Assembly: GCA_934316545.1 (NCBI GenBank)
Contig: CAKRDT010000032.1
Location: 1-20,442 of the forward strand
Reading direction: 5' to 3'
Origin: an uncultured Agathobacter sp.
GTDB lineage: Bacteria > Bacillota > Clostridia > Lachnospirales > Lachnospiraceae
DNA length: 20,442 nt
The notes under the pieces are model-generated. The model saw only the letters and a program-made list of their open reading frames with translations. It was not told where the DNA came from and ran no database searches. The position numbers and the translations under genes are program-made. Each line of letters starts with the position of its first letter. Position 1 is the first letter of the stretch. Positions 1 through 7,631 of this stretch are shown one piece after another.

Positions 1-85
1 GTCTAAAATCGTGTTCAGCGTAGAAGCCCGCCACCGGGTCAGCCCAGCCGGAGCACGCCGCCACAGGAGTTTCGCAAACGCCTAT
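1..85. repeat. Arm of the foldback repeat family at the window's left edge
   Basis: This GC-rich block matches the right arm of the internal element (7540-7602) at about 47 of 60 positions, including the lead-in GTCTAAAATCGTGTTCA that also occurs at 7524. Positions 10-77 are identical, as reverse complement, to 20375-20442 at the other window end. The GC-rich part stops near 78 and passes into AT-rich sequence (CCTATTATAT) resembling the outer edges of the other copies. Only one arm is inside the window; the rest would lie to the left. Confidence 0.85.
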
Positions 86-197
86 TATATACTATGATTT
101 CCTAAGATATCTTTATCCATGCATTCCGTTATATGCAAAATAAAGTGTACGCCTGCTTTCGCTGTATAGGGACTCCAATGGAATTTCCTGTACAATA

Positions 198-227
198 AGA
201 AACAGCCTTGTACACAAGACTGTTTCT
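198..227. terminator. 13-bp hairpin downstream of the chemotaxis gene, possible terminator
   Basis: AGAAACAGCCTTG (198-210) pairs with 215-227 with one mismatch around a TACA loop. Neither side has a strong T-run, so termination of the chemotaxis receptor transcript (stop at 389) is only a guess. A weaker hairpin (TTGAATA 260-266 with TATTCAA 289-295) lies between it and the gene. Apart from these hairpins and the repeat arm, I see nothing in 86-388. Confidence 0.4.
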
Positions 228-388
228 GGTTCAATTTCATTATATCAATTATAACACGGTTGAATACTTTTCAAAACCCTAAAAATACTATTCAAACAAA
301 ACAACTTCCTCTATCATGGTTCCTTTATTTTTACTTTGATAAAATATTTTCACAGTGTTCACTGATCCCGGATTATATCAGGATAAGC

Positions 389-2092
389 TTACTCACTCAG
401 ACTGAATCTTGCAACGATGTCATCCATACTTGTTGCCTGTGCAGACAACTCCTCACTGGTCGCGGATGTCTCCTGTGCCGTTGCTGAATTCGCCTGAATA
501 ATGTCTGCAATACGTGAGATTCCTGCATCAGCCTGCGACATAGACTCAGCCTGCTGATGGCTCACTTCTTCAATACCTCTTGCACTATCAGCTAACAGAC
601 GGATTGCATCCACCACCTGTACTAATACATGCTCAGTACTCTCGGCTGCCTTATTACCAACCTCAATCTCATGAATAGATGATTCGATCAGTTCTTTTGT
701 ATTAACCGCAGCCTTCGCACTCTGCTCCGCAAGAGTTCTGATCTGATCCGCTACCACCGCAAAGCCTCTTCCGGCATCCCCGGCTCTGGCAGCCTCAATG
801 GAGGCATTCAGCGATAAGAGGTTGGTCTGACTGGCAATATCTTCGATTTCTGTAATGACAGAACCGATCATCTGGGATGTCTCATTGATACGCTTCATTG
901 CCTCAACCATGACATCCATCTGCTTACGGCTCTCCTCTGCTTCACCGGCAACACGCTCCGCCTCCGCACATGCCTTATTGGTCTGTTCTGCAGTACTACT
1001 TAATCCGTTTGTGATCTCATCAATTGTAACCTGCAGCTCCTGCGCTGATGCCGCCTGATCGGTTGCTCCCTCTGCCAGTGCCTGCGAAGCCTCTGCCAGA
1101 TTCTGTGCGCCCGCAGATACCATATTGGAGGAATCACGTACCTCCTTTAAGCTCTCGTCAATCTGCTTCTTCGTAGCATTGAACGCATCAAGAAGATTAC
1201 GGAACTCTCCAACGTATTCTTTCTCACAGGAGGAACTGATAGTAAAGTTTCCTGTGCTCATCTCATTTAACAGGCCTTCCAGATCTGCAATGATAAGAGT
1301 CAGCTTATCCGCCATATCCACCGTAGACTGAAGCATCTCTCCCACTTCATCATGATTCCGGTACTCCGGGAACGGAGAACTCAGATCGCCTTTTGAAAAA
1401 GTCTCCAATCGTTTAGCAAGCTGATCCAGCGGGTTAGCGATCGTCTTAGAAATCTTACCGCCGATCCTGATCGCAATAAGGCATGATATTACGATAATAA
1501 CACCGATTGCCACAAGCATAACGATTCTGACAACAAATAATTTTGCCTGCGTTGCGTCACCCTTTTTCACATTGACCGCCATCAGATCCTCGAATTCTTC
1601 ATCCACAGCCTGATATGCCGGTGTCAGGTCATTGAAAGCGATCTCCTGTGCTTTCCTTGACATCTCGGAATCTGTTGTAGCACCAAGTTTTAACACTTCG
1701 GCATCTATTTCAAGATATTTATCCAAAGCTTCTACTATATGCTCATATTGTTCTCTTTCTTCCTTACTGTTGAGCGTTTTTTCAATGATCGGAAGTTGTG
1801 CTTTTAATGTTTCTACCGACTCATCATGCTTCTTCACGATTTCATCGATCCGATTCTTCTCCTCATAACCGATCGCGCCCCGCACAGCGCTGCGCACCTC
1901 TGCAAGCTCCTTCATTGCAGTTGCGATATCTCCCTGCGGAAAAGCATTGTAGGTTAATACGTTGTCATACTGCCACGATACTACAAATAACAAAACTGCG
2001 GCAAAAACCGCAGCTACACTTGCAATAATAACCGTGACCAATGAACTCGTTGTCAGCCTTTTTTGAATTCTCATTTTCTCCAGTTTTTCCAT
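389..2092 (-). CDS. Methyl-accepting chemotaxis protein, transmembrane
   Basis: This 567-aa receptor senses a signal outside the membrane and controls CheA/CheW in the cytoplasm. A transmembrane helix (about 16-40) is followed by an extracellular helical sensor rich in Glu/Lys (43-183, four-helix-bundle type), a second membrane helix (184-208) and a HAMP linker (209-265). A long Ala/Glu/Ser coiled coil follows, and the family's hairpin tip ([20 protein letters not shown], then [15 protein letters not shown], about 419-455) is intact. No CheR-tethering pentapeptide is seen at the C-terminus. The ATG at 2092 follows an AAGGGGGA ribosome site about 7 bases upstream. A sigma-A-like promoter lies at 2154-2182. 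The ligand cannot be told from sequence. No chemotaxis or flagellar neighbours are present, so it is probably a stand-alone receptor gene. Confidence 0.95.
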   Translation of the reverse strand: MEKLEKMRIQKRLTTSSLVTVIIASVAAVFAAVLLFVVSWQYDNVLTYNAFPQGDIATAMKELAEVRSAVRGAIGYEEKNRIDEIVKKHDESVETLKAQLPIIEKTLNSKEEREQYEHIVEALDKYLEIDAEVLKLGATTDSEMSRKAQEIAFNDLTPAYQAVDEEFEDLMAVNVKKGDATQAKLFVVRIVMLVAIGVIIVISCLIAIRIGGKISKTIANPLDQLAKRLETFSKGDLSSPFPEYRNHDEVGEMLQSTVDMADKLTLIIADLEGLLNEMSTGNFTISSSCEKEYVGEFRNLLDAFNATKKQIDESLKEVRDSSNMVSAGAQNLAEASQALAEGATDQAASAQELQVTIDEITNGLSSTAEQTNKACAEAERVAGEAEESRKQMDVMVEAMKRINETSQMIGSVITEIEDIASQTNLLSLNASIEAARAGDAGRGFAVVADQIRTLAEQSAKAAVNTKELIESSIHEIEVGNKAAESTEHVLVQVVDAIRLLADSARGIEEVSHQQAESMSQADAGISRIADIIQANSATAQETSATSEELSAQATSMDDIVARFSLSE

Positions 2093-2121
2093 AGCATGTC
2101 CCCCTTACCTAATAAAACTAT

Positions 2122-2136
2122 CTATGCACCGCATAG
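2122..2136. promoter_or_regulatory. Short perfect inverted repeat in the chemotaxis gene leader
   Basis: CTATGC-ACC-GCATAG is a 6-bp perfect inverted repeat just downstream of the predicted -10, within the expected first ~30 bases of the mRNA. It could be an operator half-site pair or a small 5' hairpin. No regulator is encoded nearby. Confidence 0.35.
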
Positions 2137-2153
2137 AAAAACTTGCTCTAAAT

Positions 2154-2182
2154 ATTATACCGCTTTAGCACATAAAAGGCAA
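2154..2182 (-). promoter_or_regulatory. Sigma-A-like promoter of the chemotaxis receptor
   Basis: Read on the minus strand, TTGCCT (2182-2177) and TATAAT (2159-2154) are separated by 17 bases, about 60 bases before the start codon at 2092. The -10 is perfect; the -35 matches 4 of 6. I saw no good sigma-D/FliA motif, although many chemotaxis receptors use one. Confidence 0.6.
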
Positions 2183-2188
2183 TCAATA

Positions 2189-2197
2189 CCCCCCCCC
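2189..2197. repeat. Nine-C homopolymer beside the chemotaxis promoter
   Basis: A run of nine C (nine G on the transcribed-sense minus strand) ends 6 bases upstream of the predicted -35. Tracts of this kind can change length by slipped-strand mispairing. It is the only such tract in an intergenic region here. Confidence 0.9.
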
Positions 2198-2288
2198 GAA
2201 AATATTTAAAAACCAGCAAAATCGCACGTTTTCTAAAAACTAAAACAACAGCAATAAAGCATAGTCACATTTTACCTTTGTACATGCT

Positions 2289-2423
2289 ATGAAGAAGGAA
2301 TACGAGTACATATCCAATCTTATGAGCGAGGAAACTGACTTCTGGTTTGACGGACAGATAGATCGGCTGATAGCAGCAGTGGCTAATAAAAGACAGGCTA
2401 TCCTCTATTGTTTTAGAGGATAG
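2289..2423 (+). CDS. Possible 44-aa small ORF or gene remnant
   Basis: An open frame from ATG 2289 to TAG 2421-2423 encodes a composition that looks protein-like (MKKEYEYISNLMSEETDFWF then GQIDRLIAAVANK). It is on the strand opposite to every other gene. It has no visible ribosome site, and its last ten codons are made of a transcription terminator hairpin (2395-2426), which argues against an intact gene. It may be a degraded 3' fragment of a former gene. I recognise no family. Confidence 0.2.
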   Translation: MKKEYEYISNLMSEETDFWFDGQIDRLIAAVANKRQAILYCFRG

Positions 2424-2430
2424 CCTTTTA
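2395..2430. terminator. Intrinsic terminator after the CAP/SLH gene
   Basis: AGGCTATCCTCT (2395-2406) and AGAGGATAGCCT (2415-2426) form a perfect 12-bp stem with an 8-base loop. On the plus strand it is followed by TTTTA, on the minus strand by GTCTTTTATT, so it can work both ways. It lies about 60 bases after the stop of the CAP/SLH gene (2490). Confidence 0.8.
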
Positions 2431-2489
2431 CATTCTTACATATCACCAGAGTATTCAATACCCCATTCGCAGCGTAATATTACTTATGG

Positions 2490-4274
2490 TCATACATTCT
2501 TTTTGTTATATGCATAGTATAAGTATCTTGCGATTTCGCCACGTGTACATATGTGGTCATCTCCGCCAAATTTATGGTCACCATTATCGGCAATTATGCC
2601 TTTTTCCTGAGCCCATGCAACTGCATCTGCGTAGAAAACATCCTTTCTGAAGTCGGTGAAGGTGCTGTTCTTCTTCGCTGCAGGTGAACCTACACTCTTC
2701 CACACATAATAAAGTGCATAGCCTCTAGGTACTCCACGCTCAGCATCCAACGAACCATAGTCGATGATATGATTCTTCTGTGCCCAGTAAACAGAACTAT
2801 AATAAAAGGCAGATCTGTCAAGATCCAGAAACAGATTGCCGGAATCTTTCATTCCCTCTCTTGGCGAACCATTCAGGCGATGAAGTGCATACAGAATTTC
2901 ACCCTTCTTAACATAAGTATCCGGTCCAAATTCTTTTTTGTTTAAAGGAGTGATCAGCTTGTTTTTGGCTGCCCATTTAACAATGTTCTTGTCTTTGGCG
3001 GAAACATCTGAATAAGTGTACTCGCCTGCTGTCTGTTTCACTTTGATCTTAATGGTTTTCTTGGAAAAAAGATTTAATGCATATCCGCCTTTGACCTTCT
3101 TCATATAGTCAGTATTAAGTGGCAGATAGCTCTTTCTTCCGGCGCTGTCTGTTGCGATAAGGTATGCTTTCTCCATATCTGCAACGCTTTTAAAAGTAGT
3201 CTTGCCTGTACTGGTTGTGTATTTCACGATCGGATTCTTTCTTTCCGCAAAAATCTGTACCCCGGCATGTTTACAGGTACCGATTCCAATATAATTCCAT
3301 CTTGGATTTAAAATGTTTCTGCGATGTCCCTCACTGTTCATCCAGCCAAGCATCGTTCGTTCCGCTGTGGCAACAGTATTTTCAGTACATAGATAAATGT
3401 TTTCTCCGACATTTGTTTGTCCGAATTTTCCTGATATCGCAGTCGAGTACATGCTTCCATCAGGTCTCTTGTGCGGTTCCAGCTTATAGTTTGCACATTC
3501 CTTGCCTCTGATGTCACAAGCAGCCTGAAGCGGTGCAACCATCGTTACCAGCTGCGCACCCTTTTTTGCTCTCTCCCTGTTAACTTCCCGAAGGATCTTC
3601 CACTCTTCTCTGGTTATTGAAATTCCCTTACCCGGCCAGTTAACAAGTGCCGGGATTGTTGCATCACACCCCGCTTCTCTTGTTTTACCTTTTAAGGTTA
3701 AAACAACAGATCCCTGAATCGTACCATTATAGTCAAGAGTTGCATCACGCTTATAGAAACTATCGCTGATCTTACAGGTACTTCCATTTTTTACTGCTTT
3801 CTTTGCTGCAGCAAGAATCTGCTCCTTGGTTAGATTGTTACTGACTTTCAGGGCTTTTATCGCCTTGCATACAAGACTCCAATCTTCATCAAGCCCCGGA
3901 CTTGACAAGTCCTCCTTCTTCGGAAGCTGTTTGATCGTTGCTGTAAGCGGTTCGGTACTTTCATCAGGTATCAGTGTGCCATTAATCGCCACATAGAAAG
4001 TGATACTTCCCGCATTTGATTCCGTTGCCGCATTAAATTTCTGTCTATAAATTTCAATTTCACTATCCTGCATATTCTTAGGCAGCTGCTCGTAGACAAA
4101 AAACATCAAATCTCCATCACTGGTTTCATTCTTTGCTTCAAAGCTTTCCAACGCCTTACGGATAGTGTTTTCTAAAGACGCGTCACTTGTCCCTGCAAAA
4201 GCGACTGACATACTGCTAAAAGCCATGACAAATACCATGACCATACTTAGCATCGGTAAAAATATTTTTTTCAT
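2490..4274 (-). CDS. Secreted CAP (SCP/PR1-like) protein with C-terminal SLH repeats
   Basis: A 594-aa exported surface protein. The start chosen is ATG 4274, because the ribosome site GGGAGG lies 7 bases before it; an upstream TTG at 4289 would place that site inside the gene. Residues 1-27 are a signal peptide (MKK, long hydrophobic core, AFA cleavage site). Residues 30-225 are of unknown fold. A CAP domain spans about 226-345 with its marks in order: H268, GEN at 290-292, and GHRRNIL at 316-322. Three SLH-like repeats follow (about 420-470, 480-530, 538-592), the last with FTDF, AVAWAQEKGI and TRGE. SLH repeats usually bind secondary cell-wall polymers, so the protein is probably wall-attached. 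The biochemical role of bacterial CAP domains is poorly settled; I claim none. It stands alone between two terminators. Confidence 0.9.
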   Translation of the reverse strand: MKKIFLPMLSMVMVFVMAFSSMSVAFAGTSDASLENTIRKALESFEAKNETSDGDLMFFVYEQLPKNMQDSEIEIYRQKFNAATESNAGSITFYVAINGTLIPDESTEPLTATIKQLPKKEDLSSPGLDEDWSLVCKAIKALKVSNNLTKEQILAAAKKAVKNGSTCKISDSFYKRDATLDYNGTIQGSVVLTLKGKTREAGCDATIPALVNWPGKGISITREEWKILREVNRERAKKGAQLVTMVAPLQAACDIRGKECANYKLEPHKRPDGSMYSTAISGKFGQTNVGENIYLCTENTVATAERTMLGWMNSEGHRRNILNPRWNYIGIGTCKHAGVQIFAERKNPIVKYTTSTGKTTFKSVADMEKAYLIATDSAGRKSYLPLNTDYMKKVKGGYALNLFSKKTIKIKVKQTAGEYTYSDVSAKDKNIVKWAAKNKLITPLNKKEFGPDTYVKKGEILYALHRLNGSPREGMKDSGNLFLDLDRSAFYYSSVYWAQKNHIIDYGSLDAERGVPRGYALYYVWKSVGSPAAKKNSTFTDFRKDVFYADAVAWAQEKGIIADNGDHKFGGDDHICTRGEIARYLYYAYNKKNV

Positions 4275-4377
4275 GATCGATCCTCCCAAATTTTTTATTT
4301 TAATTGTACTACGTTGTTTGAAAACCGGGAGATGATACGCACGAATTACATGCTATATGACATAAACGACAAATATC

Positions 4378-4432
4378 TAAAAACAAACACTGCCTTAGTG
4401 CCTTACTGTTTCCGTCACCAAGACAGTGTTTG
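4378..4432. terminator. Intrinsic terminator after the beta-CASP gene
   Basis: CAAACACTG (4384-4392) pairs with CAGTGTTTG (4424-4432); the stem continues through CTT/AAG and GTG/CAC with two single mismatches around a 15-base loop. On the minus strand it is followed by TTTTTAG, and on the plus strand by a weaker T-rich stretch. It lies about 50 bases after the stop at 4482 and insulates the CAP/SLH gene downstream. I saw no confident promoter for that gene in 4275-4380. Confidence 0.85.
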
Positions 4433-4481
4433 ATTCTTTTATACAAGAAAACTCTTGCCTCATTTATTCCATTATAATAAA

Positions 4482-6086
4482 TCAGCGATCCCACTTATCA
4501 CACAATGCATTAATCTGATCCGCAAACTTCGCAAGATCCTTGTTTGCCATACCCTGACACTTCTTGATGACAGCAATCAGACGCTCACCGGCGATCATCA
4601 GGCGGTCAAATACGCCGGAACCTGCGCGGTATACACCCTGTTTCTTCTTCTCGACAAGCTCGTGGCTTCCCTGTGCCGTCTGTTCTCCGGTAATGAGATC
4701 ATACTCATCGCCGCTGTACGGAGCCACTGCCGGAAATCCGACATCACTTGTCACATGCTCGGCGAACTCGACTGCGGTGCTCTCCTCGCCATGCACAATA
4801 AACACTTTCTTCGGTGGCTTCTCAAACGCAGAAATCCACTCGGTCAGATGATCTCTGTCCGCATGGCCGCTGATACCCGGCAGATTAACAATCGTTGCTT
4901 TCACATGAATCTCCTCACCGAACAGTTTCACCTTCTGGACTCCATTGAGAAGGGAGTGACCAAGCGTTCCCGGCACCTGATATCCGACAAACAGGATCGT
5001 AGAATCCGCTCTCCACAGGTTGTGCTTTAAGTGATGACGGATACGGCCGGCCTCGCACATGCCGGATGCCGAAATGATCACCTTGGACTTTGCATTCACA
5101 TTGATCATTTTCGATTCATCACTTGTGACCGCAACTCTTAGTCCGTCAAACCGGATCGGATTGACCCCCGACCGGATCAGTTCAAGTGCATCGTCATTGA
5201 AACAATCTGCCACATTCTCATGGAAGATGTTCGTCGCTTCCACGGCAAGCGGACTGTCTATGTATACCTCGAAATTCGGATATTCCGGAAGCAGCCCTTC
5301 CGTCTTGATCCGCCGCATATAATAAAGCATCTCCTGCGTACGTCCAACGGAGAATGCCGGAATAACCAGATTGCCCCCCTTCGTAAAGGTTGCATTGATC
5401 ACCTTGGCAAGCTCCACTGCATAATCCGGAGGGGTTTCATGGTTTCGATTACCGTATGTAGACTCCATGATTACATAATCCGCATCCTTGATAAACTCCG
5501 GATTCTTGATGAGCGGCCGGTTGTGGTTTCCGATATCTCCGGAGAAAGCAAGCTTCACCGTCTTGTCATCTTCTGTCACCCAGATTTCAATGGAAGAGGA
5601 TCCGAGCAGATGTCCCGCATCGACAAAGCGAATGGTCAGTCCCTCACAGATTTCAATCTTGTCATGATACTCACACGGCACAAAATGTTCGAGCACCCCC
5701 TGTGCATCTTCCATGTTGTACATCGGTGTCACTTCCGGCTTGCCGGCACGTCTTGCTTTACGGTTTTTCCATTCTGCCTCAAATTCCTGAATGTGTGCAG
5801 AATCCTTGAGCATAATGTTACACAGTTCACAGGTGGCCTTTGTTGCAAAAATCCTGCCCCTGAATCCATGATTGTATAACAATGGCAAAAGACCCGAATG
5901 GTCAATATGCGCATGTGTCACAAACACGTAATCGATCGTTGCCGGATTCACCGGGATCTCCTGATTCACATACAGATCCGGTCCCTGCTCCATACCACAG
6001 TCTACCAGAAAATGCGTTTCCCCAAACGACACATAGTGGCAGCTTCCCGTCACCTCACGGTCGGCGCCTAAGAATTGTATCTTCAT
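4482..6086 (-). CDS. Metallo-beta-lactamase/beta-CASP ribonuclease-like protein
   Basis: A 534-aa cytosolic protein of the family that includes CPSF-73/Ysh1-type nucleases, which cut RNA at a two-zinc site. Motifs in order: HAHIDHSG at 58-65 (metal site), SGDIGNH and STYGNRNHE in the lactamase half, the beta-CASP insert with AFSVGRTQEMLYY, then SGMCEAGRIRHHL, GHSLLNG, the SGHADRDHL histidine motif and VHGEES. All metal-binding positions I can locate are kept. ATG 6086 is chosen because GGGGGAC precedes it by about 6 bases and the fold starts at MKIQFLGA; the frame stays open to 6122. It has its own promoter (6263-6271) and terminator. It lacks the KH-type extension of archaeal aCPSF. The exact RNA substrate is unknown. 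Confidence 0.92.
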   Translation of the reverse strand: MKIQFLGADREVTGSCHYVSFGETHFLVDCGMEQGPDLYVNQEIPVNPATIDYVFVTHAHIDHSGLLPLLYNHGFRGRIFATKATCELCNIMLKDSAHIQEFEAEWKNRKARRAGKPEVTPMYNMEDAQGVLEHFVPCEYHDKIEICEGLTIRFVDAGHLLGSSSIEIWVTEDDKTVKLAFSGDIGNHNRPLIKNPEFIKDADYVIMESTYGNRNHETPPDYAVELAKVINATFTKGGNLVIPAFSVGRTQEMLYYMRRIKTEGLLPEYPNFEVYIDSPLAVEATNIFHENVADCFNDDALELIRSGVNPIRFDGLRVAVTSDESKMINVNAKSKVIISASGMCEAGRIRHHLKHNLWRADSTILFVGYQVPGTLGHSLLNGVQKVKLFGEEIHVKATIVNLPGISGHADRDHLTEWISAFEKPPKKVFIVHGEESTAVEFAEHVTSDVGFPAVAPYSGDEYDLITGEQTAQGSHELVEKKKQGVYRAGSGVFDRLMIAGERLIAVIKKCQGMANKDLAKFADQINALCDKWDR

Positions 6087-6210
6087 GATTCGTCCCCCGC
6101 TTTCTTGTCTGCCGGTTCTCATGCGATTGCCCGACTGACACAGATCATTCCATGTGTTCTTCTTCTGTTACCTTCTCCCCCACGGTGGGCATAGGTAATG
6201 ATTTTCAGTT

Positions 6211-6235
6211 ACTATTGTGATAGTTGCACAATTTT
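6211..6235. promoter_or_regulatory. Overlapping inverted repeats in the beta-CASP gene leader
   Basis: ACTAT-TGTG-ATAGT (6211-6224) overlaps a second repeat ATTGTG/CACAAT, so two alternative small hairpins, or a compact operator, are possible. The site lies about 35-50 bases downstream of the predicted -10. Its role is unknown. Confidence 0.3.
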
Positions 6236-6262
6236 TACGATTTCCTACAACTATTTATGTTT

Positions 6263-6271
6263 ATTATACCA
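6263..6271 (-). promoter_or_regulatory. Extended -10 promoter of the beta-CASP gene
   Basis: On the minus strand TGG-TATAAT is a perfect extended -10 (TGnTATAAT). No good -35 sits 16-18 bases upstream, as is common for extended -10 promoters. It lies some 20 bases after the sigE stop codon and leaves a leader of about 170 bases. Confidence 0.55.
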
Positions 6272-6290
6272 TACATTGTAATGAAATCCA

Positions 6291-7031
6291 CTAATTTTTC
6301 TGTATTTCTTTCCTGAGTCGTATCATAATCTTTTTTTCCAGACGTGATATGTAGGACTGCGAGATACCAAGCAGATCCGCCACTTCTTTCTGGGTCATTT
6401 CAGTGCCCTCTTTTGTACCGATACCATATCTCAGACAGATGATTTGTTTCTCGCGTGCCGAGAGACTTTCCAGTGCTTCCCGGAGCAATCGGATGTCTGC
6501 CTCGTTTTCCATATCCCGATAAATAATATCCTCATCCGTTCCCAATATATCCGACAGAAGCAGCTCGTTTCCGTCCCAATCCACATTGAGCGGTTCATCG
6601 ATCGACACTTCCAGTTTCACCTTGTTATTGCGGCGAAGATACATCAGTATTTCATTTTCAATGCATCTGGATGCATAGGTGGCAAGCTTGATCTTTTTCT
6701 GCGGATTGAACGTATTGATACCTTTGATCAGGCCAATGGTTCCAATGGAGATCAGATCTTCCACACAGATTCCTGTATTCTCAAACTTTTTTGCCAGATA
6801 GACAACCAGACGAAGATTGTGTTCAATCAGCATCCTTTTGGCATCTTCTCTTGTGAAATCCTGCTCAGTCAGCTCATCTTGTACAAGCGCAGTCAGGCAC
6901 TGGCTCTCCATATCACGCTCCAGAGGAGGCGGAAGAACATCCGCTCCTCCAATATAAAACACTTCCTCCTCCACCAGCAGAAGACGTATCCTCTCTATCT
7001 TTTGTCGCAACAAACGCATTACCTCAAACAT
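6291..7031 (-). CDS. sigE: Pro-sigma-E, mother-cell sporulation sigma factor
   Basis: A 246-aa sigma-70-family factor that directs early mother-cell genes after asymmetric division. The N-terminus carries a roughly 23-residue basic, leucine-rich pro-sequence before [15 protein letters not shown], which matches the cleavage and start region of B. subtilis sigma-E. Region 2 is nearly canonical ([56 protein letters not shown]). Region 4 ends in the helix-turn-helix [18 protein letters not shown]. The ATG at 7031 follows AAAGGAT. SpoIIGA, encoded upstream, is the expected activating protease. Unlike the usual tight spoIIG operon, 600 bases holding a foldback element separate the two genes, and no sigG follows. 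Confidence 0.97.
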   Translation of the reverse strand: MFEVMRLLRQKIERIRLLLVEEEVFYIGGADVLPPPLERDMESQCLTALVQDELTEQDFTREDAKRMLIEHNLRLVVYLAKKFENTGICVEDLISIGTIGLIKGINTFNPQKKIKLATYASRCIENEILMYLRRNNKVKLEVSIDEPLNVDWDGNELLLSDILGTDEDIIYRDMENEADIRLLREALESLSAREKQIICLRYGIGTKEGTEMTQKEVADLLGISQSYISRLEKKIMIRLRKEIQKN

Positions 7032-7060
7032 ATTTCTACTATCCTTTCTACTATTTTATA

Positions 7061-7615
7061 ATCATTAGGTGATCGCAAAAATTCTATGGCGGCGCGCTCG
7101 GGCTCGGCCGGCTCTGCGGCTGGCTTTTGCGTTGCCACTTGTTATCCAAAATCAGGAATTTGCCCAAAATCTCCATTTGGCTCCTTTTATGATTTCTGTC
7201 CGCTCAAGCTTAGACAGGGCACTTTGGTTGTTCGCCTGAACACAGAATGCGTCCGAGTGATTTCGTGTCTGCCTTAATGGACGTCCGAAGGAAACGTGCC
7301 GCCGCTGGGGCAACTGTTTGAAGCACACAACACGGAGGCGTTCCGATACACTTGAAGCGAGTTTGTCCGCGGCGGCTCATATCGACTTCCTGAGGACGTC
7401 CATTTAGGCAGACTAGAAATTGCGAGCGCATCTGTGTCAGACGGACAGCCGAAGCGCCACTGTCGAAGCGTTGCTCGGACACAAAATTTGAGCCAAATGA
7501 AGATTTTACAAATTCAATGATTTTGTCTAAAATCGTGTTCAACGCAAAAGCCAGCCGCAGAGCCGGCCGAGCCCGAACACGCCGCCACAGAAGTTTCGCG
7601 ATTCCCCATTATGAT
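7061..7615. repeat. ~555-bp foldback (nested palindrome) repeat element
   Basis: The two halves are inverted repeats of each other nearly throughout. The outer arms 7072-7134 and 7540-7602 match at 58 of 63 positions. Further in, 7147-7183 pairs with 7490-7525, 7197-7260 with about 7409-7481, GGACGTCC 7279-7286 with 7394-7401, and GCCGCCGC 7298-7305 with 7369-7376; the centre is near 7337. Most arm mismatches are transitions, so either strand's RNA could fill many of them with G-U pairs. The AT-rich edges (ATCAT at 7061, ATGAT at 7611) are also similar. It contains no transposase, and I see no clear target-site duplication. Related arms lie at both window ends. It could be a MITE/foldback mobile element or a large structured RNA; I cannot tell which. 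Confidence 0.85.
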
Positions 7616-7631
7616 CATACATTCCGATGCC

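Noticed and set aside
260..487. 75-codon plus-strand frame at the end of the chemotaxis gene
   Set aside because: Overlaps the receptor's 3' end in antisense and has no ribosome site or family resemblance.
4275..4289. TTG start at 4289 for the CAP/SLH gene
   Set aside because: The GGGAGG ribosome site lies within this extension and fits ATG 4274, which also begins a normal signal peptide.
4455..5879. Long plus-strand open frames (191 and 219 codons) opposite the beta-CASP gene
   Set aside because: They are antisense to a gene with complete family motifs, lack ribosome sites and show no recognisable domain.
6087..6122. ATG at 6122 for the beta-CASP gene
   Set aside because: The extra 12 residues precede the conserved start of the fold, and the GGGGGAC site serves ATG 6086.
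6444..7061. 205-codon plus-strand frame opposite sigE
   Set aside because: A shadow of a highly conserved sigma factor gene; no ribosome site or domain.
7210..7542. 110-codon minus-strand frame (MNTILDKIIEFVKSSF...) inside the foldback element
   Set aside because: It runs across both halves of the palindrome, has no ribosome site, starts within a hairpin arm and has an odd Cys/Arg-rich composition. The sequence is explained by the inverted-repeat structure. If copies elsewhere keep this frame with synonymous change, it should be reconsidered.
7061..7615. Element as a cis-acting leader or riboswitch of sigE and lgt
   Set aside because: Arms of the family lie 30-35 bases above both genes, but opposite arms face them, and the left-edge copy lies downstream of the chemotaxis gene. 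Orientation is not consistent with a leader.
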